Made by a program: the position numbers and the translations under genes. The notes beneath the pieces are model-generated. The model was not told where the DNA came from. It ran no database searches and worked only from the letters and a program-made list of their open reading frames with translations. This document shows positions 34,146 through 44,649 of a stretch of 64,000 bases of DNA, piece by piece. Source of the stretch: Naegleria lovaniensis (Eukaryota > Heterolobosea > Eutetramitea > Acrasida > Naegleriidae); assembly GCF_003324165.1 (NCBI RefSeq), contig NW_025407852.1, positions 160,114 through 224,113 of the forward strand, given 5' to 3'. Each line of letters starts with the position of its first letter. Position 1 is the stretch's first letter.

Positions 34146-36762
34146 ATGCCCTTCTCTTTCCGAAGAAGAAGAAAAGATGAAACTAGCCACCACGACAACA
34201 ATAACGAAGAAGACGATTCCAGCCCTAACGATAAACACAAACAGCAGCAGCATGCCGCAAATCATCATCCTCTCATCATTCCGCTTCATGAGGAAACCTC
34301 TCCCAAAACAAAACCAATAACGGCGGCCGCTCGACCACAATTTTCTCGTTCCAACACTGCTCTCCTACCCGTGTCTTCATCTTCCACGTTATTGAGTTCT
34401 CCATCTTCAACCTCTGCTTCGGGAAGCTTTCAACATCCTTTGGGTCGTCATGGACGTTCTTCTTCGAGCGGAAGTGGTGGTAGTGGTAAGGCTTCTTCGT
34501 TTCTTTCATGGCTCGGTTATCATATGAAGAGGAAAACCGGAAACAGCTCTCCTTCCTCCTCAACATCCTCTTCATTGTCTTCCTCGGCTCAATCCATCAA
34601 TGTTTCAAATTGTAGTATTAATTTGGAAAGTAATCATGGATTGTTGTATCATGATGATGATGATGAAAACAACAACCACATGAATGCGGGATCATCATCA
34701 ACACTGCTACACCCGACGATGGACGGCAATGAACACGCCACCGATATCACCACGAATCATCATCATGACCATTTTCATTCAGCAACACAACAACAAGAAG
34801 GAGTTCATGGTTTACTTTTATCCATTACAGACACCTCGCAAGCTCACTACATTGTGGATCAACATCAAAATCCTCAACAATATCATCAACTTCATAGTTT
34901 ATTGAAAAAGAGGAATCATCATCTCAAACTGCCAGGCAGCCATCATGAGAGCAATGCTTTCAAATCAGCATCAACATCCCTAGAAGAGAAAAACTTGTCA
35001 CTAAAAAACTTATCATCGGAAGACAATGGTATTACTTCACCACGGCTTGTGGTCTCGTCACCAACAGGTGCTGAAAAAGTATTGTCTCCAGATGAGTTTT
35101 ATCATGGATTTGTGGATGACATTATCTCTGATTCGGACCATTCCGATGTTTTGTGTTTTTCTCCACCTGCAACAGATGATATTCTGCATGAGGCACAAAT
35201 GTTATCGAATGCTTATAATCATCACATACTTCCTACATCTTCAACGACAACAGATGAACAACAGCAACGAGTGGAAGAACTCGATCCTGTCATGCTTGAA
35301 TTTGAAGATTGGTTCAAAAAATTTGAGATTGGAGCTGACAATGAAGGAAATGGTACAGTGGATTTGAATGCAACTGTAAGGAAAAAGTCAAGAGCTAAAA
35401 GCTTGTCCAAGTTTGTCACAGCAATGAGTGAACCTTTTGTGCATACCGGATCTAGTACAAAGAGCAAAGTGAAAACACTCTCTCCCAAGTCGTCCAATAA
35501 TATTATTGATGTATTTCAAACATCAGACGACACATCAGCAACAGGAGGAGCTCTTATCATCAACGAAAACGAAAATGAACAACATGACAAGGGGAGATTT
35601 AGCAGGAGCTTTAAAAATCTGGTTCTTTTAGCACGAAAACACCCTGCCTCTAGCCCACCTCATATTGCCTCAGCAGAAAAGCAAGCTCAACAAGTCATCA
35701 TTCAGAAAAGTATTTTTCTTACAGCTCTTCCACAAGAAATTAAGAACTATATATTTCAATTTTTAGAATTTAAATTTATTCTTTCCATACGATTAGTTTG
35801 CAAAGAATTCAAAGATATTGCAGATGATAACACAATTTGGGAACCGCTGTGCACAGAGCACTCTCTCGATTTCTCAATGGTTTCGTACAAGCATTTGAAA
35901 CAACTCTATATTGAAAATCAAGGTATGTTTTGGTCCATATTTCAAATTGCAGAATGAATGGGCATTTTCAGTATTTGTTACTGTCGTTGGAACTGAGGAA
36001 GTTGGAAAGAGTTTATTAATCAAAAGGTGCAGCAATAATCCTGCTTTATTATTGGAAAGCTTTGTGGTGGGACCAAGAAGACTCTATGACTCTGTCTATA
36101 TACACGACGAAGAACCATATTATATTTATTTTAGAGAAATTAACAAGGAAAACAAATCCCTGTTGAAAAGTCATGCAATTAAGGAAGACATGTTTTTCGT
36201 GTGTTTTTCAATTTTTGACAAGAGATCATTTAGCAAAACCAAGAAGGTAGGTGTACATAGCATTCGTATTTTGATTTCCCTAAAAAACATTTCAAAAATT
36301 CCATAGTTAATTAGGGAAATTCGTGCAAAAAGCAAAACTACAAAACCTATCATTCTCGTTGGGATGAAAATCGATTTACGTGATGAAGAAGGTTCCGAAC
36401 AAGTCAAACTCATCAAAACAGAGCAAGGTGAAGAGTACAAGACTCGTTTCAAACTCTTCTCCTATCGTGAAATTAGCAACAAAACAAGAGTTGGTATTTC
36501 CGATCTATTGGTAGATGCAATCAATGCCAAACGAATTCAAATGGAAAAGTTCTATAATTATGAAAAGGCATTGGGTACTGAGGCTGAACTCGAAGATATT
36601 TCTGAAGACATTTTCAATTACAGTGATGACGATGAAGATCATGAAATGGTTGGAGGTCAAGCTGGGATAACTGTATCTACCAACAATGATGACGCACTGA
36701 CAACCTGCCATAATGCTTTTGAACCGACAGCGATCGACAACAATGAAAGCCACAATGGTTAA
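34146..36762 (+). CDS. F-box protein fused to an atypical Rho-like GTPase domain
   Basis: Exons 34146..35922, 35972..36246, 36307..36762 close exactly at 835 residues. The first 500 residues are low complexity (Ser, His, Asn, Asp). An F-box follows (LPQEIKNYIFQFLEFKFILS, LVCKEFKDIADDNTIWEPLC), which normally binds Skp1 in SCF ubiquitin ligases. Directly after it comes a Ras/Rho-like fold: P-loop FVTVVGTEEVGKSLLIKR, switch region LYDSVYIHDEEPYYIYF, PIILVGMKIDLRDEE (G4 normally T/NKxD, here MKID, with the Rac-like LRD) and YREISNKTRVGISDLLVDAI at G5. The DxxG switch II motif is missing, so GTP hydrolysis is doubtful; binding may remain. Acidic tail. Confidence 0.85.
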
Positions 36763-36896
36763 TGCCTTTGGTCAACCGAAAAGCCCTTAAAAAAATTATA
36801 GCTCTTACCTATCGTGCCTCACCTTAGATACAGATCAGCAAGGCTCTCAAGGCTTAGTAGTAGCGAACAAGAAACCTACAATCATCTTCTATAAGG

Positions 36897-38186
36897 ATGG
36901 GAAATGCAATAGCCTATTCAAGCGAGGTGTTATCAAGTCCTGACTCGGGTTGGAAAATCTCATCATCATGGCATCATGAGATCAATGATTTTCAGACTCC
37001 AAGAGTATCCATGGCTTGTTGCTGGAAAGCCTCTGAACCCTCAACAAAGCATGATGATAAAACACATCGATACTTGGACTTTCACGGGAAAACAATACCA
37101 TGCGAGATTTTGCATATGATTGCATCATATCTCAGTATGAGACATATTCAGCGTTTCATTGCTCCAATTTCCAAAGCAACATACTATGATTTCTTTTTGA
37201 ATCCCCTCTCTATGCACTGGAGAATGTTAAACTTTTCCGATGATTGGACTCTCACCGATCATCAACTATTGTTCTATTTGAATACTAATCTCCTTACAAA
37301 TACTGAGACTCTTATTTTGAGAAGAACATGCATAACTTCATTGTCGTTGAGACCACTAGCGAAAGCCTTGCACGATCATCATTTGCCTCAAATTCGTATG
37401 GTGGATATTCGTGGTTGTTTTATGGCTTCATATCAATTACGAATGGAAATGAAGTTGACTCGTCCAGAGGTGGTTGAGATGGATTCCACACCCAAGTCTC
37501 AAATTCTACGATCCAGTGATTCCATGGTTGGTGACTTGAACTTTATTTTGAACACAGCTGGATTAAGGTCATTGGATGCTGAACATCAGCTACATCGAGG
37601 ATTTGATTGCAGAAATTGTTTTTGCTCATTCTGCTGTGAATACAACTCTAAAATGAAGTTTCTGTTGACAGCAACAGGTTCCTCGTGTGTGGATTGTGCA
37701 GCCTTTACATTTAATTTTACCTTTTTGGATTGTTATGACCTTCCTGATGACCAAATAGATCCACGAAATTGTCAAGTTCTATGTTGCACGAGTGCGGATT
37801 TTGTATTTTCCCAACACCACTTGAGATATATTTTGTGCAAAGTTCGAAGGTACAGAAACCTTCGAGATACCAATAACAGCTCTCTCTCTCAGTTAGTTTT
37901 CAGAAAGAGCGTCGAGATTACCATGGCAGGCAAACATTTTACACAGTTAGAATGTGTCATGGATGGTAAGGGTCCTGTTTTGATATTTTGTAACAAAGAC
38001 AACGACGGCATTGTTGTAGTAGAGAGCTGTTTCGGTATGGTTCTCATGTCCTTCGACAGATACATTGAACGAAGGGATTGCATTAAGGCATGCAGATTTA
38101 TGGCAGTCAACTTGAGTTTGGATTTTGCCGACTTGGTACTTTCGAGCTCTCCACTTTCACACTTTACATGTAGGAAAGACCAATAA
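36897..38186 (+). CDS. F-box-like, Cys-rich protein with possible N-myristoylation
   Basis: 429 residues from ATG 36897. MGNAIAYSS fits an N-myristoylation signal. Residues 60-120 look like an F-box followed by a leucine-rich start (IPCEILHMIASYLSMRHIQR, then WTLTDHQLLFYL and NTETLILRRTCITSLSLRPL). The second half is Cys-rich (FDCRNCFCSFCCEY) and unassigned. It follows another F-box gene in tandem. Function unknown; a substrate receptor for SCF-type ligase is inferred only. Confidence 0.7.
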   Translation: MGNAIAYSSEVLSSPDSGWKISSSWHHEINDFQTPRVSMACCWKASEPSTKHDDKTHRYLDFHGKTIPCEILHMIASYLSMRHIQRFIAPISKATYYDFFLNPLSMHWRMLNFSDDWTLTDHQLLFYLNTNLLTNTETLILRRTCITSLSLRPLAKALHDHHLPQIRMVDIRGCFMASYQLRMEMKLTRPEVVEMDSTPKSQILRSSDSMVGDLNFILNTAGLRSLDAEHQLHRGFDCRNCFCSFCCEYNSKMKFLLTATGSSCVDCAAFTFNFTFLDCYDLPDDQIDPRNCQVLCCTSADFVFSQHHLRYILCKVRRYRNLRDTNNSSLSQLVFRKSVEITMAGKHFTQLECVMDGKGPVLIFCNKDNDGIVVVESCFGMVLMSFDRYIERRDCIKACRFMAVNLSLDFADLVLSSSPLSHFTCRKDQ

Positions 38187-38229
38187 TAAACCTATCTGAA
38201 TGTGCAAACCTGTTATTGGTTCACATAGG

Positions 38230-39129
38230 TCAATCCCAGTATGCACAAACACCATAATGATCTGAGATTGAGATTGGTGTTTCTTCATCCTTACTTGGTG
38301 ATGTTGTCCATTGTAATACATTATAATTCACTTGAGAGCTGCCTTTAGAAACAAATACATGATCTAAACACCAGTCATCAAACAACTTAATTGGAAAGGT
38401 CACAGGATGCTTGGTTACATCCTCTCCAAATGCATTGCTTAATGAAACTTCGTTTGTCACTTGACTCATCTCTTTGGCTAATAACTGATAGGTGCTTCCT
38501 TCAGTGGACCTTAAACTATTGACATTGTAGTCTCCACAAATAACCACTCGATTTTTGGAATTCTGGCCATGAAATGAAATATTTCTCTCTGTGAATACCT
38601 TCTCCAATTTCGTCTTGACATATTGCTTGAGCTCTTTAATTTGTTCCCTTCTTGCCGAATCCGTATGAGCATCCATATGCAAGCAAAAGACCATGACATA
38701 TTCACGATCATGTTCATTCGAAGAGGATCCATTCTTCTCTATCAATGCATACAAAATTCCTTTCGCTACAATATACTCGGTCCAACTCGCATATTTGAAA
38801 ATGTAATTTTCTTGATCAACAATTTTGTGTTTTGAAAGAATCATGAGTCCTGAATCTTGCATTAAAAATTTAGGCTCATTCGACAGTGCCACATGATTGA
38901 ATCCAATTTTTGAAGCTTTCTGTATCAAACCATCTCTCAACTCGGTATTTCCATGCAATAACCAACTGCTTCCGAACGTAAACATTTCTTGTAGAGCAAC
39001 AATGTCCACGTCAGTAGCTAACGGTTGAGAGGCAAGATTGTTCAACAATCCTTCTATTCTCTCTTCTTTATGAGGTGGCACTCTCACAGTCAAAGCAGTA
39101 AGCCACATGTTGTAAGTGATCAGTTTCAT
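38230..39129 (-). CDS. Neutral sphingomyelinase-like phosphodiesterase (endonuclease/exonuclease/phosphatase fold)
   Basis: 299 residues, no intron. Metal-dependent phosphodiesterase fold with the expected catalytic residues: Asn in LITYNMWL, Glu in DIVALQEMF, HMDAHTD, Asp/Asn in VVICGDYNVNS, and the final SDHYGVCAYW. The arrangement fits neutral sphingomyelinases (sphingomyelin to ceramide) better than nucleases, but substrate cannot be proven from sequence. No signal peptide or C-terminal membrane segments are present, unlike animal nSMase2. Divergent with the sirtuin gene, 120 bp between starts. Confidence 0.85.
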   Translation of the reverse strand: MKLITYNMWLTALTVRVPPHKEERIEGLLNNLASQPLATDVDIVALQEMFTFGSSWLLHGNTELRDGLIQKASKIGFNHVALSNEPKFLMQDSGLMILSKHKIVDQENYIFKYASWTEYIVAKGILYALIEKNGSSSNEHDREYVMVFCLHMDAHTDSARREQIKELKQYVKTKLEKVFTERNISFHGQNSKNRVVICGDYNVNSLRSTEGSTYQLLAKEMSQVTNEVSLSNAFGEDVTKHPVTFPIKLFDDWCLDHVFVSKGSSQVNYNVLQWTTSPSKDEETPISISDHYGVCAYWD

Positions 39130-39249
39130 TTTTTTGTAAACGTTCAGAACTTAGAGTTCTTGTACGGGCTTTTAAAAATCGAGATTGCACCAGTCAGTTT
39201 ATGCACTTTACGCTCAGGCGTAGTTTGTGGTGGAATTCATTCAAAAAAA

Positions 39250-40376
39250 ATGATTTCCAAGTCATCTTGTAGTAGTTCACTCTCGGATGCTGCGATCGAC
39301 AAGGCAGCCAAGGCAATTCTTTCTGCTTCTCATCTGTATTTCACAGCTGGTGCTGGAATGGGAGTCGATTCGGGTTTACCTGATTTTAGGTAAGTTCAAC
39401 AAGTTGGTGTCAGTCAATTCACACACATCGATGCATCATGCAGAGGAAAGAATGGATTTTGGAAAGCCTATCCTCCAATGCAAAAATTAGGACTTGAATT
39501 TCATCAAATGAGTAATCCGACTTGGTTTGATAAGGTATGATGATATTCACGATTTCTATTCGTAATTTTATTGTAAATAATGCAATAATATTATTGAAAT
39601 TTTATTGAACAATTTGAATATTTCCGATTGTGATCATTGACACACAGGATCCTACACTAGCTCATGGATTTTTCGGTCATAGATATGATTTGTATACTAC
39701 CAAGAAGCCACACGAAGGATATTACATTCTCAAAGAATTTTCTCAATTACCGCACATTCAAGATTACTATGTGTTCACATCCAATGTCGATGGTCACTTT
39801 CCACAAGTGTTTCCTTCCAACAAGATTGTAGAATGTCACGGATCAATTTTACACATGCAATGTACGAAACCATGTGATGAAAAAATTTACACCGTTGAGG
39901 AACATAACAAAACTTGTCCTCCTGAACAACAATACCCTCTTCATGTGGATCCTGAAACATTTAAGGTCGATACAAAATGTTTGCCACGATGTCAAGACTG
40001 TGGAGCTCTTGCAAGACCCAATATTTTAATGTTCGGAGATTCGCATTGGATTTCTTCTCGATGTGACGAACAAGAGGAAGGATTAACAAAATTTGTGAAA
40101 GCCATGTACAAGTTTGGATCTCATCTTGTAGTGATTGAAATTGGAGCTGGAAAAGGCGTACCTACTGTTCGTATGGAATCTGAATCAAAAGTGTCAAGAT
40201 TTCATGCATCTTCGAAAAATGCAAAAGGAACATTGATTAGGATTAATCCTACAGATTCTGATTTCCCATCTCACTTCTCAGAAGAATGTGGAATTTCTAT
40301 TGCATTGGGAGGATTAGAAGCACTTCAAAAGATTAAAGCAAGAATGGCAGAAATTCAGAATTCCTCTTCACAATGA
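39250..40376 (+). CDS. Sirtuin (SIR2-family NAD-dependent protein deacylase)
   Basis: Exons 39250..39389, 39444..39534, 39648..40376; exact closure at 319 residues. Signatures: FTAGAGMGVDSGLPDFR|GKNG (NAD-binding GAG...DFRG), TSNVDGHF (TQNxDG position), catalytic His in VECHGSILHMQC, zinc Cys pairs CTKPC and CLPRCQDC, ARPNILMFGD and VIEIGAGKGVPTVRMES. The short length and GxPTVR ending resemble bacterial-like sirtuins more than SIRT1/2. Localisation unclear. Confidence 0.93.
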
Positions 40377-40469
40377 ATTAACTGAGAACCTTTGAAAATA
40401 TACGAGAATATAAATTATATATATAAAATTTTAAAGTACAATAATGGACGTGGATCCATGAATAACAAC

Positions 40470-42632
40470 TTAATTCTTTCTCAAATCAAGAATAGCCCTA
40501 ATGGTTTCGATAAACATTTCTGTTCTCTCTTCACATTCGTCAAGGTTGAATTGTTGAGGAAGGTTGCTAGAGTTGTTAATAATCAAGCCATTCTTTTTTT
40601 GCAATTTCTTAATGAGGTCGGTGGTGGAGAGTTTTTTGGCTTCGTCTTTTTGTTTGGCTGTGACAAGTGTAAAGTTTCCAATTTTCTTATCTTTGCTTTC
40701 CCTTTTGGATTGACTTTCTCTAAATATCTTGACTATTTTCCATGATGGATCGTACAAAATTTCCTTTTCACTGGTATTTCCTAGATGGTCGTTAATGATT
40801 GGAAGAATTATTTCAAAAACTTTCATCATTCTTGAAGTTTGTTTTTTGTCTCTTTCACTGGTTGACCCTTCATGAACTTGTCTTTGAATCTTTTCCTCCC
40901 ATTTAGTGAAATCCACCTTATCGTCGGCTCCTTTACTTTTTCCCTTTAGTAAAAGCTTTTCAACTTCTGCATCCACTGTTTTTCTTTTAGGGCCTTTTAA
41001 AATACTTTGAATTTCTTTCATCATGTCTTTGAATTTCACTTTTCCAGTGTCGCACAAACAGACTAACATGACGTGGTTATGCCATAGTGTGATAAGTTTT
41101 TCAATCAAACCTTGGTTCAGCTCTGAAATGTCAAATGTCATAAATTTCTGGTGAGTTTTATGACAGATAATCATTGCCAATAGAATTGAAACTACAATAT
41201 TAGAGGACTGCTTTTGATCCTTTGGTAAATAATTGTCTGCTATAAAATTGATTCTGCTTAGACATTTCTGAATATTCATATTTGCTTTAAAGCACTCTGG
41301 TCTTTTGTGGGAGAATCGTGATTGAGATCCAACGAATAAAGGTTGCATGTAATGTTTCATGAAAGTAGAACCTAAAAATTCTTGAGCCGAGTTTTGAGAA
41401 TAGTGTTGCTTAATATCTTCAACAATCTCTTCAAAAAGTCCAACATAATTTCTCTCTTTCGTCTTGACATTGGTTGGAGTGTGTTTGAGTTGATAAATCG
41501 TTTCGAAGAGCAATGTAAAATCTTCTTCACCTAACTCTTGGGATATCTTATTCCAATGTGCCACGGTAGGTAATTCATTTTCAGTCTCATCAAATCCACC
41601 ATCCATACTGCAACTAAATTTCACACCAAAATCTAATTTCAACTTGTCCATTGGAGACAAATCTTTTCCTCTAAGGTTCAATGTTCCAAAGATGTTCATT
41701 TCATCAGCGTCTGCAGGAACTTCAATAGCTACCACAACACAATTCTTGGTGAAGAATTTGAAAAAGTTGATTAATTCGTCACAATTTTCCTGGAAATACT
41801 TTTTGAGTTTGTGAAAGACATGAATGTAATTCGTAGCACAATTAATGGCAGTAGCAGAGTAGACAATTTTCTTCTCCTCCAAATCTTGAATAAGGCCATC
41901 CATGTTGCAAATCTTGAGGTCGATCGACTTTTTTCCAACTTTGTTCAACATTTGTTCAAAACCACCTTCTTGGAGTACATATTTATGAAAGAACGTGTCA
42001 TTAGTATTGGCCACTCCTCTATCATTGAGTACTTGGATTCTACCTCCATGATGATAGACCGTATCGACTAACATGTGTGAAATGGTTGAACATTCTTGAA
42101 TGTCTATGGGACTCCATGCTTTGAGACAATGTCGAATCATGGCAAGAATAATCGAGAGGGAAATGAGTCTTTGTTGACCATCAATCACTTGCTTTCTCTC
42201 ACCGACTGAAGGTTGTTTGAGAACAATGGATCCAATAAAGTAGCTCGAGGTTTGTTTTTGCTGTTTGTACTCATCATGAATATCTTTCAACAGATCAATA
42301 ATGTTCTTCACTTCCCAAGCATAGGGACGCTGATAATCTGGAATGACATAGACGTCTTGGAAGAGCTTTTCAACAATTTTTGGTTGTACTTCCAAATGCC
42401 AAGGTTTTGGAACAAATGATGTGGATGGCTTGGCACTTGCTCCACTGCCACTACTGCTTGCACTGGAATTACTTTTTCTCTTTTTGGTACCACTGGCCGA
42501 TGGTGAGGTCGAAGTGGATGGTTCATCTTCACCTTTCTTTCGTTTGGTGTTTGTGGTTTTACTTGTCTCAGGAGAGGGTGTGGGGAGAATGTTGGATTTT
42601 GTGCTTGTGTTGCTGGTGCGCTTTCTTGGCAT
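40470..42632 (-). CDS. DUF262 (GmrSD-like) domain protein
   Basis: 720 residues from ATG 42632, no intron. A Lys/Ser/Thr-rich basic tail of about 70 residues (nuclear-signal-like KRKKGED, KKRKSN) precedes the DUF262 core: VIPDYQRPYAWEVKNIIDLL, YFIGSIVLKQPSVGERKQVI and DGQQRLISLSIILAMI. DUF262 is the ParB/Srx-fold NTP-using half of GmrSD-type modification-dependent restriction enzymes in bacteria. The second half (NLRGKDLSPMDKLKLDFGVK, a motif placed as in DUF262 proteins) is long and helical; I do not see the HNH-like His-x-x-Pro motif of DUF1524 nuclease domains. The family in eukaryotes suggests past bacterial transfer; role unknown. Confidence 0.85.
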   Translation of the reverse strand: MPRKRTSNTSTKSNILPTPSPETSKTTNTKRKKGEDEPSTSTSPSASGTKKRKSNSSASSSGSGASAKPSTSFVPKPWHLEVQPKIVEKLFQDVYVIPDYQRPYAWEVKNIIDLLKDIHDEYKQQKQTSSYFIGSIVLKQPSVGERKQVIDGQQRLISLSIILAMIRHCLKAWSPIDIQECSTISHMLVDTVYHHGGRIQVLNDRGVANTNDTFFHKYVLQEGGFEQMLNKVGKKSIDLKICNMDGLIQDLEEKKIVYSATAINCATNYIHVFHKLKKYFQENCDELINFFKFFTKNCVVVAIEVPADADEMNIFGTLNLRGKDLSPMDKLKLDFGVKFSCSMDGGFDETENELPTVAHWNKISQELGEEDFTLLFETIYQLKHTPTNVKTKERNYVGLFEEIVEDIKQHYSQNSAQEFLGSTFMKHYMQPLFVGSQSRFSHKRPECFKANMNIQKCLSRINFIADNYLPKDQKQSSNIVVSILLAMIICHKTHQKFMTFDISELNQGLIEKLITLWHNHVMLVCLCDTGKVKFKDMMKEIQSILKGPKRKTVDAEVEKLLLKGKSKGADDKVDFTKWEEKIQRQVHEGSTSERDKKQTSRMMKVFEIILPIINDHLGNTSEKEILYDPSWKIVKIFRESQSKRESKDKKIGNFTLVTAKQKDEAKKLSTTDLIKKLQKKNGLIINNSSNLPQQFNLDECEERTEMFIETIRAILDLRKN

Positions 42633-42749
42633 TTTGTTGTGATTTTGTGTCAAGTTTAATTGTCTTTGATGGACAACGTTTGGAATGATGACGGATGTGT
42701 GATGTCGTTTCAACACAGTGACAGGTCCTTCTGCTAAACCTTCCGCATT

Positions 42750-42896
42750 CTATATTTGGTTGCCAACCATTTTGAGAATTTTGAGATGAGGAGCCCGAAC
42801 AGAAAGATTTCTTTCCATAACGCTTTCTTGTAAATCCTTTAAATACTGAATTTGCTCTCTCAATTTGTTAGATCTTAATTTTCTATGCACATCCAT
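42750..42896 (-). CDS. Micro-ORF, 48 residues, helical
   Basis: ATG at 42896 (MDVHRKLRSNKLREQIQYLK) with a strongly amphipathic, charged helix and stop at 42750. Open upstream to a possible acceptor (TTATTAG) at 42912, so it could instead be a terminal exon. Too short for normal ORF calling; amino acid choice looks coding. Lies between the DUF262 gene and the next small gene; 42633-42749 and 42912-42989 hold nothing else visible. Confidence 0.35.
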   Translation of the reverse strand: MDVHRKLRSNKLREQIQYLKDLQESVMERNLSVRAPHLKILKMVGNQI

Positions 42897-42989
42897 TAAT
42901 TTTTGGCCTCGCTAATAAAGCTTTTACGTTTCTACATGGGTGATCTTATAACTGTAAATACGCAATTTTTAATTTTTCAAAAGAAATAA

Positions 42990-43401
42990 TCAATTCGGAA
43001 GGTCAACGATTTGTAATCTCCTGCGTGAGCTCTACAGAATAAATCTGCTTGTTGTATTTCCTGTTCAAGTTGCGATTTGATTTTGAGCCCTTCACAATCA
43101 TTAATGGTTTTTATCTGACACAGTACCCTAGACATCGATATGAAATGGTTAACGCCATTTTACTTGTTATGATCGTTCAGAAACTGTTCACGTTCAATCC
43201 TGCCATATTTCTCTCCATTCACAGCACTCCATGTACATAAATATCCAATAAAATTGATGGGCAATACTTTGTACATTTCCTAATGTGCTTCCTGTTCGAT
43301 GTTCTCACTACAAAACTAAGTTGCATGTTTAGGTCGATTTCTGCAATTACAAATGAACAACTCACCTTAAAAAATGTCCCTGATTGAGGCCGCTCCCTCA
43401 T
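42990..43401 (-). CDS. Candidate small spliced gene overlapping a divergent start
   Basis: Exons 43366..43401 (MRERPQSGTFFK), 43164..43279 (EMYKVLPINFIGYL...) and 42990..43127 (VLCQIKTINDCEGLKIKSQ, then QADLFCRAHAG). GT-AG borders; introns of 86 and 36 bp. The frame closes at 96 residues (ending LQIVDLPN) if one base is missing after AHAG near 43030, the same type of shift seen in confirmed genes nearby. No family recognised. Its ATG at 43401 lies inside the first codons of the coiled-coil gene on the plus strand (ATG 43374), so first exon choice is uncertain. Confidence 0.35.
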
Positions 43402-44603
43402 CCACTCTGTCCATTGAAGAGATTTGTTTGAATCTGGACAAGTTGAAGAAGGATTACGAGATCACAACGAAAGCATGTTCCAAAGCAGCAAAGGATAAGG
43501 CTCGCTTCACGTCCTTGTTGGAACAACACCAAAACGATATCCAACAAACGAAAGCCTTCATTGAACAACAAATTCAGCACAGAGCTCACCTCGAGCAACG
43601 AACGGTTGAACTAGAATGGAAACTAAAGATGAAGGACAATGAGCTGTTGCATGTACAATCCCTGATGCAAGAAGAGCAGAAACAAACAGAAGAAACATGC
43701 AACAAATGCGATTCATCACTTGATCAACTTTCTCTCAAAGCGGAAGAGTACAACACCAAATTACAACGATCAAATAAGATGAAACAACTCATGTTAGAAG
43801 AAACTATTAGCCTTAGAAATACCTTTTCCGAAATGAATGAAAGAAAAAAGAACATGCAACAGCAGCTGAAAGATCTGGAAGAAAGCACTTCTCATATTCA
43901 GGATACTTTGTACGAACTAGACGACCAGTTGAGTGCTATCATGAGAACAAATGCAGAGAAATTAAAGGACACCCAAAGAGAGCGCATGGATCAATTGTTG
44001 CTAGCTGAGCAGCAACAATGCAACGAACAAATGAAGTTGATCAATTTGGAATTGAGAGACTTACGGCAGCGCAAGCATAATCTCACTCAACAAGTAGAAT
44101 CAAAGAAAAAACTACGAGATGCTTTGCAAGATGAGTTGCAACACTTGAGTCAGGAGATGAAGCAGATTCGTAAACCGCTCGAGAAGAATATTTGCAGCGA
44201 AGAAAATGTTGTATCTTCTGATGCAAATAGTAACCAAGTGAATCTCACTAACCCCTTCTCGACACACTTTGCCTCCAATTCAAATAAGCTCGAGCCAAGA
44301 CGACAATTTACGTTCAAAAAACAAGTAAGGAACGAATCAAATTCTGGATCAAACAACAATGCTAATTCATTGGCACCGTCCATATCACCAGTGACTCCAG
44401 ATGTGAGGCTTCTGAAACGAAAATCATCCAACCAAGAGGACCATAATCAACTACAATCAGCTAACCAGAAGCCACTCACCACTCCCAAAAAGAATGAATT
44501 CAGGACTGCGAAAGAAATACTTCAAAGCAAGCCTTTATCTACTGCACATTCACTCCAGGCTAGTCCATCCACCTACACGTTCAAAAAGACGAAGAAGGAT
44601 TAA
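43374..44603 (+). CDS. Coiled-coil protein
   Basis: 409 residues, single exon. Residues about 10-270 are continuous heptad-like helix rich in Glu, Gln, Lys, Leu (LEQRTVELEWKLKMKDNELL, LYELDDQLSAIMRTNAEKL). The last 140 residues are polar and disordered, ending YTFKKTKKD. Such a layout fits kinetochore, centrosomal or cytoskeletal linkers, but nothing pins it down. A Zn2Cys6 gene starts 46 bp downstream on the same strand. Confidence 0.78.
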   Translation: MSLIEAAPSSTLSIEEICLNLDKLKKDYEITTKACSKAAKDKARFTSLLEQHQNDIQQTKAFIEQQIQHRAHLEQRTVELEWKLKMKDNELLHVQSLMQEEQKQTEETCNKCDSSLDQLSLKAEEYNTKLQRSNKMKQLMLEETISLRNTFSEMNERKKNMQQQLKDLEESTSHIQDTLYELDDQLSAIMRTNAEKLKDTQRERMDQLLLAEQQQCNEQMKLINLELRDLRQRKHNLTQQVESKKKLRDALQDELQHLSQEMKQIRKPLEKNICSEENVVSSDANSNQVNLTNPFSTHFASNSNKLEPRRQFTFKKQVRNESNSGSNNNANSLAPSISPVTPDVRLLKRKSSNQEDHNQLQSANQKPLTTPKKNEFRTAKEILQSKPLSTAHSLQASPSTYTFKKTKKD

Positions 44604-44649
44604 GAGTTCTTGCGAAAATAAAAAACAAGACCTTATCAAAAACGAAAAA

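Noticed and set aside
40470-42632. Bacterial contamination as the source of the DUF262 gene
   Set aside because: It is flanked on both sides by spliced eukaryotic genes and has the same codon style and low-complexity tail.
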